NCBI RefSeq assembly: GCF_030464365.1
Contig: NZ_VCYI01000016.1
Location: 1 to 61,819 of the forward strand
Source: Methanoculleus methanifontis
GTDB lineage: Archaea > Halobacteriota > Methanomicrobia > Methanomicrobiales > Methanoculleaceae
Direction: 5' to 3'
Length of the DNA: 61,819 nucleotides
The notes below the pieces were generated by a model. The model had not been told where the DNA came from and did no database searches. It was given only the letters and a program-made list of their open reading frames with translations. A program made the position numbers and the translations under genes. Positions 44,869 to 51,910 of the stretch are shown one piece after another (position 1 is the first letter of the stretch; every line of letters starts with the position of its first letter).

Positions 44869-45216
44869 TCAGGCGCTGTCGTCGCCGGCGACCACCTTCT
44901 GCCGCGTCCGCTCGAGCGCGTCGACGAAGTCCTCGACCTCGTAGGGGTTGAGCCCGGAGCCCCCGGAGGCCTCGCGGTCGAGGTGGACGACCTGGAGAAG
45001 CGCGTCCTTGAGGATCTCAAGGCGGCTGTTAGGAGGGAGGATGATCTCGAACCGGCGGAAGATGCGGTCGGAGATGCAGACGAAGTTCCCGTGAACGGAG
45101 GCGAACGTCAGGATCTCGTCTGCAGAGGGGACGTCCGCCTGGTCGACCTCGACTTCCAGGACCGCAGGCGTATCGGCGCTCTCCTCTGCAAAACAATGGG
45201 TGACCCTGATCTTCGT
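44869..45216 (-). CDS. Hypothetical protein apparently starting with ACG
   Basis: A 115-residue frame with strong GC-rich third positions and no stop. It opens (ACG)KIRVTHCFAEESADT and ends RTRQKVVAGDDSA. There is no in-frame ATG, GTG or TTG between the upstream TAA at 45270 and the last few codons. A strong GGGGAGG site (45224-45230) sits 7 nt before ACG at 45216, exactly where ATG is expected, and a TATA-like tract lies farther upstream near 45256-45266. The protein is acidic and soluble, with an alternating strand/helix pattern; I do not recognise it. Possible readings: a rare ACG start, a recent ATG-to-ACG mutation, or a sequence error. Confidence 0.7.
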   Translation of the reverse strand, partial: TKIRVTHCFAEESADTPAVLEVEVDQADVPSADEILTFASVHGNFVCISDRIFRRFEIILPPNSRLEILKDALLQVVHLDREASGGSGLNPYEVEDFVDALERTRQKVVAGDDSA

Positions 45217-45338
45217 GGTGACTCCTCCCCGGTTCTGGCCGATATTCTCCCGGAGAATAATATAGTTTTATGCCGGGGAAAGGGAGGTGTTCATTGCGGG
45301 CGGAGTTCCCCCCTTCACCCAAAAAATTGCGGGGATGC

Positions 45339-46151
45339 TTATTTCCCGAAGTAATCGACGATGTTACGGAAGAGCTGCATGTTCATCGACTCGGTGGGCA
45401 GGGGTTTTTTCTCGCGCTTCAGCCGCTCTTTTCTCACCGGCCAGTCATAGAGGTTCACGAACTCCATCGCCCTCTCGGGGTGCGGCATCAGCCCGAGAAC
45501 CTTGCCGTCCGCCGAGGTTATCCCGGCGATGTCCGCAACCGACCCGTTCGGGTTGTAGGGGTACTCCCCTCCCGCGGGGGAGAGGTCGTCGCGCGAGTAG
45601 CGGAACGCGACCATCCCTTCCCGCTCGATCCGCTTCAGGGTCTCCTCCGAACAGGAGAAGTTCCCCTCACCGTGGGAGACGGGGCAGTAGATGTGCGAGA
45701 TGCCCTTTGTCCAGAGGTTATCCGCGGCAGGCTTCAGGGTGACGAACCGGCACTCCAGCACGCCCTTCCTGTTCGGCATCAGGGCGATCTCGCGGGGGTA
45801 GTCCCGGTCGAACGCCGGGACCAGGCCGAGGTTCGCGAGGATCTGGAACCCGTTGCAGATCCCGAGCACCAGGTTGTCGCCCGCGAGGAACTCCTTTACG
45901 TCGCTCCAGAGGTTGTTCCGGACGCGGTTCGCGTAGGCGTTGCCGGCGCCCGTGTCGTCGCCGTAGGAGAACCCGCCGGGGAAGACCATCAGCCGGTAGT
46001 CGGAGAGGGTCTTCTCCCCCGCGATGAGGTCGTTGATGTGGACGATATCGGACGCCATGCCCGCCCGCATCAGGACTTCCGCTGTCTCCATCTCGGAGTT
46101 GATCCCGTAGCCGCTCATGATGAGGGCTCTCGGATTGTTTGCGCGAGCCAT
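45339..46151 (-). CDS. purQ: Phosphoribosylformylglycinamidine synthase, glutaminase subunit PurQ
   Basis: A 270-residue class I glutamine amidotransferase supplying ammonia to PurL in purine synthesis. The oxyanion/nucleophile region is GICNGFQIL (97-105) with Cys99. MVFPGGFSYGDDTGAG (55-70) is the PurQ hallmark, and the catalytic His-x-Glu is in LGLMPHPERAMEF near 240-252. It starts 2 nt after the purL stop, so the two subunits are co-translated. Length is within the usual 220-280. No separate purS gene is nearby; that role is fused into PurL here. Confidence 0.95.
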   Translation of the reverse strand: MARANNPRALIMSGYGINSEMETAEVLMRAGMASDIVHINDLIAGEKTLSDYRLMVFPGGFSYGDDTGAGNAYANRVRNNLWSDVKEFLAGDNLVLGICNGFQILANLGLVPAFDRDYPREIALMPNRKGVLECRFVTLKPAADNLWTKGISHIYCPVSHGEGNFSCSEETLKRIEREGMVAFRYSRDDLSPAGGEYPYNPNGSVADIAGITSADGKVLGLMPHPERAMEFVNLYDWPVRKERLKREKKPLPTESMNMQLFRNIVDYFGK

Positions 46152-46153
46152 GC

Positions 46154-49099
46154 TCAGTACCCCCCGAAAGGTGCTTTGTACGCAGTTTCCATTGTCGTCA
46201 CCGGCTGTTCTATGAGGGTTTTTTCTCCTGCCGATACCCGGAACGTTTTGCCGCCGACATGGCCGAGGAGGTGTGCGTCGCTGCCGAAGATCTCCTCGAA
46301 GGCTTCGCGGTCGGAGGGGGCGACCGTGATGACGAATCGCCCGAGCGACTCCGAGAAGAGGTAGGTGTCCGGGCGCATCCCGCCGGGTACGGCGAGGTTC
46401 ATGCCGGCTCTCCCGGCGATCGCGACTTTGGCGAGGGCGACGAGGAGCCCCCCGTGGGTCACGGGGAAGGCGGAGGCGAGAAGTTGTTTCTCGATCGCGT
46501 CGGTCATCCGGCCGTAGCGCACCTTTGCGGTCTGGATATCGAGGGACGGAACCGAACCCCCCTTGATACCGAGGTGCGCGAGGTACTCCGACCCGCCGAG
46601 TTCTTCCCCGGTCTCCCCCACGACGTAGACGAGGTCGCCGTCGAACTTCGCGTCCATCGATACCGCGGCCGTGACGTCGGGATGGACGCCGATCGAGGTG
46701 ATGAGGAGCGTCGGCGGCACGGAGACCTTCACGGGGTTCGAGTCGGCGTCGAACCCGGAGAAGTCGTTATACATGCTGTCTTTCCCGGAGATGTACGGTG
46801 TCGCGAACTCGACCGCACCGTCATAGCACCCGAACGCGGCGCGCTTGAGCTGCCAGAGCCTCGCCGGCTCGTCGGAGGAGCACCAGCAGAAGTTGTCGAG
46901 GAGCGCGATGGTCGCGAGCGGAACGCCGATCGCGATCAAACCCCGGACCGCTGCATCGATCGCGGCGAGCGCCATCCGGTAGGGGTCGAGCTCCGAGTAG
47001 GACGGGAAGAGGCCCTGCGAGAGCCCGACACCCTTCATCGAGCCGGGGACGACTTTCGTCAGGGTGGCCGTGGTCTGGACCCGCCCGGCTCCCTGCACCG
47101 GCCCGAGGACGTGCCCGCCCTGGACGGTGTGGTCGTACCGGGTCGAGATGAACTCTTTGGAGCAGATGTTCTTCCTTCCGAGCATCGCGAGGAGGAGGTC
47201 GTCGAGCCGGTCGGGGCACGGGACTTCGGGCTCGGGATAGGCCGTCTCTACGGGCTCTGTTATGAGGTGCTCCTTCGGGAGGCCGTCGTGGAGGAAGTCG
47301 AGATCGACGTCCATGACGGTCTCTCCGCCGTACTCCACGACGCATCTTCCCGTATCGGTGAACGTCCCGATGACGGTCGCCTCGACCTCCCTCCTCTTCA
47401 TCAGGTCCATGAACGCCTCGATCTTCTCCTCCGGGACGGCGAGGGTCATCCGCTCCTGCGACTCGGAGATCCAGATCTCCCACGGCGCCATGCCGGGGTA
47501 CTTCAGCGGGACGCGGTCGAGGAGGACATGGCACCCGCCCGACTCCCTCGCCATCTCCGCGACGGAGCAGGAGATTCCTCCTGCCCCGTTGTCGGTGATG
47601 CTCCGGTAGAGGTCGAGGTCGCGGGCCTCCTTGACGATGACGTCGGAGAACTTCTTCTGGGTGATCGGGTCGCCGATCTGGACCGCGGTCACGGGGCTCG
47701 CGGGGTCGAGGGCCTCCGAGGAGAAGGTGGCGCCGTGGATCCCGTCCTTGCCGACCCTGCCGCCGACCATGACGACGAGGTCGCCGGGCAGGGCCTGCTT
47801 CTCGTGGAGCAGTCTTCCGTTGTTGGCGCGCGGCATCACGCCGACGGTGCCGGCGAAGACGAGTGGTTTACCGACGTAGCGGTCGTGGAAGTAGCACCAC
47901 CCCTGCGGCGTCGGGATGCCCGAGCAGTTGCCGCCGACGTCGATGCCGCGGACGACGCCCTCGAAGATTCTCCGGGGAGGGAGGATGGGGTTCGTCCGGT
48001 TCTTGCCGCGGAAGAGGACCGGTTCGGTATCGGGGTCGCCGACGCAGTAGCCGTAGATGTTGATGCAGGGCTTGGCGCCGAGGCCGAACCCGATGGTGTC
48101 GCGGTTCACCCCGACGATCCCGGTGAGGGCGCCGCCGAAGGGGTCGAGGGCGGAGGGGGAGTTGTGCGTCTCGACCTTGCAGGTCACCAGGTGCTCGTCG
48201 TCGAAGACAATGGCGCCGGAGTTGTCGGTGAAGACCGAGACGCAGATGTCGTCGTCGCCCTTTGCCTCGCGGATGGTGTTGGTGGCGGCCTGGATGCACG
48301 ACTTGTAGAGCCCCCGCGGGACGTCGTCGTCCATGGCCGAGGCAAAGATCGTGTGCTTGCAGTGCTCGCTCCAGGTCTGGGCGAGCGACTCGAGTTCGAC
48401 ATCCGTCGGCTTTCGCCCGAGCCCCCGGAAGTAGTCGCGGATTGCGTGGAGCTGGGCGAGGTCGAGGGCGAGCGGCCCGCGCCGCTCCCCTGTCCCGGGG
48501 TCCGTGATGCCCTCTTTTCCGATCCGGGCGAGTTCCGCGTCGGGGAGGTCGAGATCAACGGTCCCGGCGGTCTGGAGTTCGTGGAGGTGGACGAAGGGGG
48601 TGATCGCGTCCATTCCCTTCCCGGCGTACTCCTCGCGGCTCCTGACGTGCACCCGGTTGACGAGCGGGTTTGCGAGGGCGGCGGTGAGCCGCTCCAGGGA
48701 TTCGGGCGTGAGGTCGCCGGCGACAAGGTAGAGTTGCGACGAGAAGACCGCCTCCCCTTCGCCGAACCGGAACCCGAAGTAGTCCTCGATGGTCTGCTTT
48801 GCCGTCGTCCCGGCATTGTCGGTGACCCCGGGCAGGAACCCGACCTCGATCGCGTAGTCGAAGTCGGCCTCGGTCGGCCGGTCTACGGAGTACCGCTGGA
48901 CGACGGGGTTGCTGAGCTGCGCGCCGATCTGCGAGAGCTCATCGGGGGAGAAGTCCCTCCGGGCGGTCGCTATGGTATAGACGTCGACGAGGTGCAGCTC
49001 GCGCAGGGGGAAACCCAGCGAGCGGAACCTCTCGGTACGCGTCGGCAGCCGTGGATCGCGGGTATATTGTACCTCTATCCGGTGGACGTACGAGGCCAT
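46154..49099 (-). CDS. purL: Phosphoribosylformylglycinamidine synthase PurL with fused N-terminal PurS-like region
   Basis: A 981-residue FGAM synthase. Residues 1-170 look like two PurS-type halves (YVHRIEVQYTRDPRL; SQLYLVAGDLTPESLERL). Then comes the linker helix ALDLAQLHAIRDYFRGLG, the PurL hallmark LAQTWSEHCKHTIF, and two PurM-like ATP-binding halves with KVETHNSPSALDPFGGALTG and later GISCSVAEMARESGG, ISGKDSMYNDFSG. Most archaeal PurL proteins are about 720-770 residues with free PurS; this one is longer yet keeps PurQ separate. Start at 49099 (MASYVHRIEV) is chosen by homology-like sequence; TATATATA directly precedes it, and upstream frame extension is not protein-like. Confidence 0.95.
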   Translation of the reverse strand: MASYVHRIEVQYTRDPRLPTRTERFRSLGFPLRELHLVDVYTIATARRDFSPDELSQIGAQLSNPVVQRYSVDRPTEADFDYAIEVGFLPGVTDNAGTTAKQTIEDYFGFRFGEGEAVFSSQLYLVAGDLTPESLERLTAALANPLVNRVHVRSREEYAGKGMDAITPFVHLHELQTAGTVDLDLPDAELARIGKEGITDPGTGERRGPLALDLAQLHAIRDYFRGLGRKPTDVELESLAQTWSEHCKHTIFASAMDDDVPRGLYKSCIQAATNTIREAKGDDDICVSVFTDNSGAIVFDDEHLVTCKVETHNSPSALDPFGGALTGIVGVNRDTIGFGLGAKPCINIYGYCVGDPDTEPVLFRGKNRTNPILPPRRIFEGVVRGIDVGGNCSGIPTPQGWCYFHDRYVGKPLVFAGTVGVMPRANNGRLLHEKQALPGDLVVMVGGRVGKDGIHGATFSSEALDPASPVTAVQIGDPITQKKFSDVIVKEARDLDLYRSITDNGAGGISCSVAEMARESGGCHVLLDRVPLKYPGMAPWEIWISESQERMTLAVPEEKIEAFMDLMKRREVEATVIGTFTDTGRCVVEYGGETVMDVDLDFLHDGLPKEHLITEPVETAYPEPEVPCPDRLDDLLLAMLGRKNICSKEFISTRYDHTVQGGHVLGPVQGAGRVQTTATLTKVVPGSMKGVGLSQGLFPSYSELDPYRMALAAIDAAVRGLIAIGVPLATIALLDNFCWCSSDEPARLWQLKRAAFGCYDGAVEFATPYISGKDSMYNDFSGFDADSNPVKVSVPPTLLITSIGVHPDVTAAVSMDAKFDGDLVYVVGETGEELGGSEYLAHLGIKGGSVPSLDIQTAKVRYGRMTDAIEKQLLASAFPVTHGGLLVALAKVAIAGRAGMNLAVPGGMRPDTYLFSESLGRFVITVAPSDREAFEEIFGSDAHLLGHVGGKTFRVSAGEKTLIEQPVTTMETAYKAPFGGY

Positions 49100-49474
49100 G
49101 TATATATATGGGTTGGATCTGGTGAAAAGGACTGCGATGAAAAAAAATGGTGAACCAATTTTCATCAAAACTGGAAAATGATGCGTGCGCCTGAGTGTCA
49201 AGAGTAATGCAGCCCGTGCGAGTGGATTGCGGGGATGGTCGGCGTTCCCCTGTGTCATGCCGGCATCGACGTGCCGATGCTCGAGAAACCCGAGCATCTA
49301 TAGTGCTGTGTGGCTGTGGCGCATCTGCGACAGGTCGGGTGGACCGACGCTGTTAAGGTGGAGGAGCGTTGGGCATACTTTGTAGGGACACCTCTCAAGG
49401 AGCAGCGACATGCTCTTCTTCGTGGATGCTTTTAAGGGTGCGGGTATTAATGCTTCAGTATTGCAGGTGGTTCT
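49100..49474. other. Intergenic region with perfect inverted repeat
   Basis: About 375 bases between purL and a divergent AT-rich gene. It contains a perfect 8-bp hairpin, GATGCTCG (49276-49283) with CGAGCATC (49291-49298) around a 7-nt loop. The AT-rich tract 49100-49170 next to purL includes TATATATA and A8 and probably holds its promoter. No gene is seen, although low-grade frames read through part of it on the plus strand. Confidence 0.45.
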
Positions 49475-50158
49475 GTGAAACATATCACTTTTGATCAACT
49501 CTCGCGGGTTGCGCTCGGAGATGTTGGAAAATCTATCGCGAAAGCCGTCACACGAGACTACTATCTACCTGATGCAATCTACGATATCTATCCAAAGTAC
49601 AACGGAAAACCGTATAAAACCCGGGCGATACATTTCACTCCTCGCGGGTGGATGCCCGATTTTGAATACGGAATACAATTCCCCGGACTCGGGGACAGTT
49701 GCTACGACAATATTTACCTTATGGCAGAAGTGAAGACAAATAACTCCAAACTGATGCGAGATCAAGAAAAATCGATGGCAAGAATCTCCTATGGAAAGGT
49801 GACGATCCGGGAATATTTCCGAGAACTTTACGACAAATATGGCAATCTTAGAAACGATCCTGAGATACTTCAAGATCCTCCCCCATGTTGCAAACCAACT
49901 GATGATACTTACCAATTATCTCCGAGCATCCGACAAATCAGGCTTGAAAAACTGGCAGAATACAAACGACTAGTAAACTCAAATCCAGATGGCGATATGG
50001 GAATGGTACCCCGTTGTCATACAAATTATCTAGTAATCATGTGTCACGTGAAAATCGAAAAGAACCAATTTGTCACCGAAATAGGGCGCGTTTGTAGTAA
50101 TGATGGTGAGAAAATCGGTGGCCTTGACCACAGAAGAGAATATGTGCTTTCCATATGA
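49475..50158 (+). CDS. AT-rich gene for a possible PD-(D/E)XK nuclease
   Basis: A 227-residue protein unlike its neighbours in base use: many A/T-ending codons in a GC-rich genome. GWMPDFEYG (59-66) followed 22 residues later by MAEVKTNNSK (83-92) gives the PD...E-V-K arrangement (Asp62, Glu85, Lys87) of PD-(D/E)XK restriction-type nucleases. No membrane segment or signal is present. Start is GTG at 49475 with AGGTGG 4 nt upstream. It is followed by insertion-sequence relics and tRNA-Thr, typical of a horizontally acquired patch. It could be a restriction enzyme for the orphan methyltransferase 5 kb away, or an unrelated nuclease. No named family was recognised. Confidence 0.7.
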   Translation: MKHITFDQLSRVALGDVGKSIAKAVTRDYYLPDAIYDIYPKYNGKPYKTRAIHFTPRGWMPDFEYGIQFPGLGDSCYDNIYLMAEVKTNNSKLMRDQEKSMARISYGKVTIREYFRELYDKYGNLRNDPEILQDPPPCCKPTDDTYQLSPSIRQIRLEKLAEYKRLVNSNPDGDMGMVPRCHTNYLVIMCHVKIEKNQFVTEIGRVCSNDGEKIGGLDHRREYVLSI

Positions 50159-50370
50159 ACTGCCACCATTTGATAACCAAGGGTGTCCATGTGGTAAAAC
50201 CATATTGGCGCAGGCCGCCCTCATAGAGGAGGCTTGCCATTTCTTTGAGTACCGCCGGCATCTCCAAACGCATTACGGGTTTACCGACTCAACGATCAAG
50301 CGTACCTAGATTCAGTCTGTGTGAGGGAATCATATCCCCTACCCTTCTCACAGAGTATGAGAAGATGAGG
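50159..50370. other. AT-rich debris after the nuclease-like gene
   Basis: About 210 bases with broken frames on both strands and no ribosome binding sites. Composition and position, next to an IS5 relic, suggest the remains of an insertion. No family could be named from the fragments. Confidence 0.35.
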
Positions 50371-50683
50371 TCATCCCAATACTCTCGCGTTCATGATGCT
50401 GCATGCTAGATGAATCAGTCCTAGGAATGAGTGTTCATACCGCTCGTATCGTGGAAAAATCTTCTTAAACGCTTCAATTCCGTTGAAGAACCGATCTACT
50501 GCATTGCGCCTCTTATAGTTCGCTGGAACATCGAGCCAGGTGCATCTAGTAGTGAGAACTTACAGAATACCGTTGAACAGCACGCGGGGGGTCACACCGC
50601 GGTTGGCCAATGTGCGACTTCGTTGGCGGGAGGTATTTTTGGACAATACCCCAGAGATCGTCGTCAATTTCCCGGAATACCAT
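50371..50683 (-). pseudogene. IS5-family transposase relic
   Basis: On the minus strand from ATG at 50683 the frame gives IDDDLWGIVQKYLPPTK then HIGQPRCDP, the N-terminus of an IS5-type (DUF4096-like) transposase. A C insertion in a C6 run shifts the frame; RVLFNGIL follows, then a TAA where Tyr is expected, then CTWLDVPANY. The DDE core is deleted: the sequence jumps to KRRNAVDRFFNGIEAFKKI and YEHSFLGLIHLACSIMNARV, the usual C-terminus, and stops at 50371. Three independent lesions make it clearly dead. Confidence 0.85.
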
Positions 50684-50910
50684 GATCCCAAATTTTATCT
50701 GAGGGGGTCTTATAATTTTAGGATCACCTCGATCTTATTTGTCCCAAGGGGACCGATCTCTTGGGAGGTCTGAGTACTATAACAAACTCACTTGCGAGGT
50801 TGAAGCCATCAGGATCAACTTTTTAAAAGTGCTTTGAACAAAGCGTCAGCGTAAACAGTCATAACGAAGTGAAAACTGCATTCCGTTTGAGCGCGGAATC
50901 AAAAACAGAA
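50684..50910. other. Flank between the IS5 relic and tRNA-Thr
   Basis: About 230 mixed bases. The part beyond the IS5 relic may contain its left end, with an imperfect G-rich/T-rich boundary near 50700-50760. AT-rich sequence near 50815-50905 lies 3' of the tRNA-Thr gene, which is read leftwards, and could include its terminator (TTTTAAAAG near 50821). No gene was found. Confidence 0.35.
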
Positions 50911-50983
50911 AGCCCCAGCCGAGATTTGAACTCGGGACCTGCTGATTACAAGTCAGCCGCTCTGCCAGCTAAGCCACTGGGGC
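50911..50983 (-). tRNA. tRNA-Thr (UGU)
   Basis: Read on the minus strand it folds as a normal cloverleaf of 73 nt. The acceptor stem is GCCCCAG with CTGGGGC, the discriminator is U, the D arm holds TAGCTGG, and the anticodon stem GCTGA/TCAGC encloses CTTGTAA with anticodon TGT. The T arm carries GTTCAAATC. No intron and no encoded CCA are seen. It borders the AT-rich insertion on one side, a common integration setting, though no attachment-site duplicate was found. Confidence 0.95.
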
Positions 50984-51042
50984 ATACCTTATATTGTAGG
51001 CGGTCTGCGGTAAAAAAGGTGGCGCCGGTTCTCTTCACACTC

Positions 51043-51058
51043 CGCTCCTGACGGAGCG
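51043..51058. repeat. Short hairpin repeat, copy 1
   Basis: CGCTCC-TGAC-GGAGCG is a perfect 6-bp stem with a 4-nt loop. A near-identical hairpin lies at 51149-51164 and differs only in the loop. Sequence around both copies (TCGCACC, CTCGCG, CTTCGGGCTTCTC) looks like a dispersed intergenic module. Confidence 0.65.
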
Positions 51059-51121
51059 TCGTCACTCGCACCTAGCGGTGCTCGCGCTCCTGCCGCTCGC
51101 TGCGCTCGCGCCAGTCGCGAT

Positions 51122-51406
51122 TCAAAACCCTTCGGGCTTCTCACGCTCCGCTCCTGTTGGAGCGTCGCGTTCCCAAACAACCTCACCATCATAGAGAATC
51201 CGCCGGACCCGATGGTAGGGAATACACGCCACGTGCGTCCCGGCGTCCACCTCCAGGTACTGCGCATCGAGCGCGACGACCCGGTCGCCGTGAACCGTCG
51301 AGCGATCGCCGGGCGCTCCCCGGTCGACGTACTCGACCTCGACCCGGGAGAAGTCGTAGCCCGGATCGTGATAGAACCGGAGCAGCAGCCGGTGGCTCGT
51401 CCGCAT
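51122..51406 (-). CDS. DUF504 family protein
   Basis: A 94-residue protein. The family signature is clear: SHRLLLRFYHDPGYDFSRV at the start, then VHGDRVVALDAQYLEVD, and IPYHRVRRILYDGEVVWER near 60-78. DUF504 (MJ0443-like) proteins are small archaeal RNA/nucleotide-processing candidates of unknown chemistry. I start at MRTSHRLLLR (51406), since the longer frame is Arg/Gly-rich and not conserved in type. The last dozen codons overlap a dispersed hairpin repeat (51149-51164), so the C-terminal tail was probably added or changed by that repeat. Confidence 0.85.
   Translation of the reverse strand: MRTSHRLLLRFYHDPGYDFSRVEVEYVDRGAPGDRSTVHGDRVVALDAQYLEVDAGTHVACIPYHRVRRILYDGEVVWERDAPTGAEREKPEGF
51149..51164. 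repeat. Short hairpin repeat, copy 2, inside the DUF504 3' end
   Basis: CGCTCC-TGTT-GGAGCG repeats the 51043-51058 hairpin. It falls inside the last codons of the DUF504 gene, where it encodes residues after the conserved GEVVWERD motif. Confidence 0.6.
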
Positions 51407-51910
51407 ACCGCGACTCCGTCGCTCCGGCGTGGCATAAAGGTGCCGCCGCCCGCCCGGAGCAGCCGCCACGGCGTGCCCGGCACTTCACTATTGTGTGGCA
51501 TCCGGTATCGAGCAATGCAACCTCGCGCGAGAACTAAAAAGAAATTAGCAACACCCAGAAACACCGGAGCTCGCACCTCTGGTGCTCACGTTCGCGGCTT
51601 CGCGGCTTCGCGTGAGACAACGGGTGCAGATTACGATCCAGTCCCACGCGAAGCCGCGAAGAACGCGAAGGACGACTTTTCCCGCAGGGTGCGACGTTCC
51701 GTAGGAACGGAGTCTGAGCAACCGTTAGCCTGCGAAGAAGGAGTTGGAGCACCGAAGGTGCAAAAGGAAGTCAATGGTTTGACCTCCTGGGGTCCGTCTC
51801 AAACATTTCAGCGTAATCCTGCACCCGGAGCAGCGCCCGTTCTCCCCGCGAACCCGCGCCGGGAGAGGTCTGCAACGTTCATAACAGAGGAGCACAGAAG
51901 TACCATCAGA
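51407..51910. other. Intergenic stretch before mmp10, with a dispersed repeat
   Basis: About 500 bases between divergent DUF504 and mmp10. Its centre is the cgcgaag-type inverted repeat at 51591-51675. Arg/Ala-rich frames here come from repeat sequence and lack ribosome binding sites. The AT-richer part 51500-51560 may serve the DUF504 promoter; a clear TATA box for mmp10 was not seen. Confidence 0.4.
51591..51675. repeat. Inverted cgcgaag-type dispersed repeat, copy 2
   Basis: Left arm TTCGCGGCTTCGCGGCTTCG is followed by CGTGAGA; the right arm CACGCGAAGCCGCGAAG is followed by AACGCGAAGGAC. About 30 unrelated bases lie between. The arms match copy 1 (26451-26533) but in opposite order. The unit may be a short hairpin element that spreads by an unknown route. 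Confidence 0.75.

Noticed and set aside
43003-45354. Long plus-strand open frame across the permease and methyltransferase
   Set aside because: Covers three well-supported minus-strand genes in a frame typical of GC-rich shadows.
49085-49110. TATATATA directly before the purL ATG as its promoter
   Set aside because: It is too close to the start codon to act as box A for this ATG; the true promoter is probably farther upstream.
46139-49153. Long plus-strand open frame opposite purL
   Set aside because: Same GC3 shadow effect; the translation is Glu/Asp/Gly/Arg-rich without family features, whereas purL is complete on the other strand.
50159-50310. Possible integrase fragment on the minus strand (ASLLYEGGLRQYGF)
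   Set aside because: The resemblance to LLYGSGLR of tyrosine recombinases is short and lacks catalytic residues.
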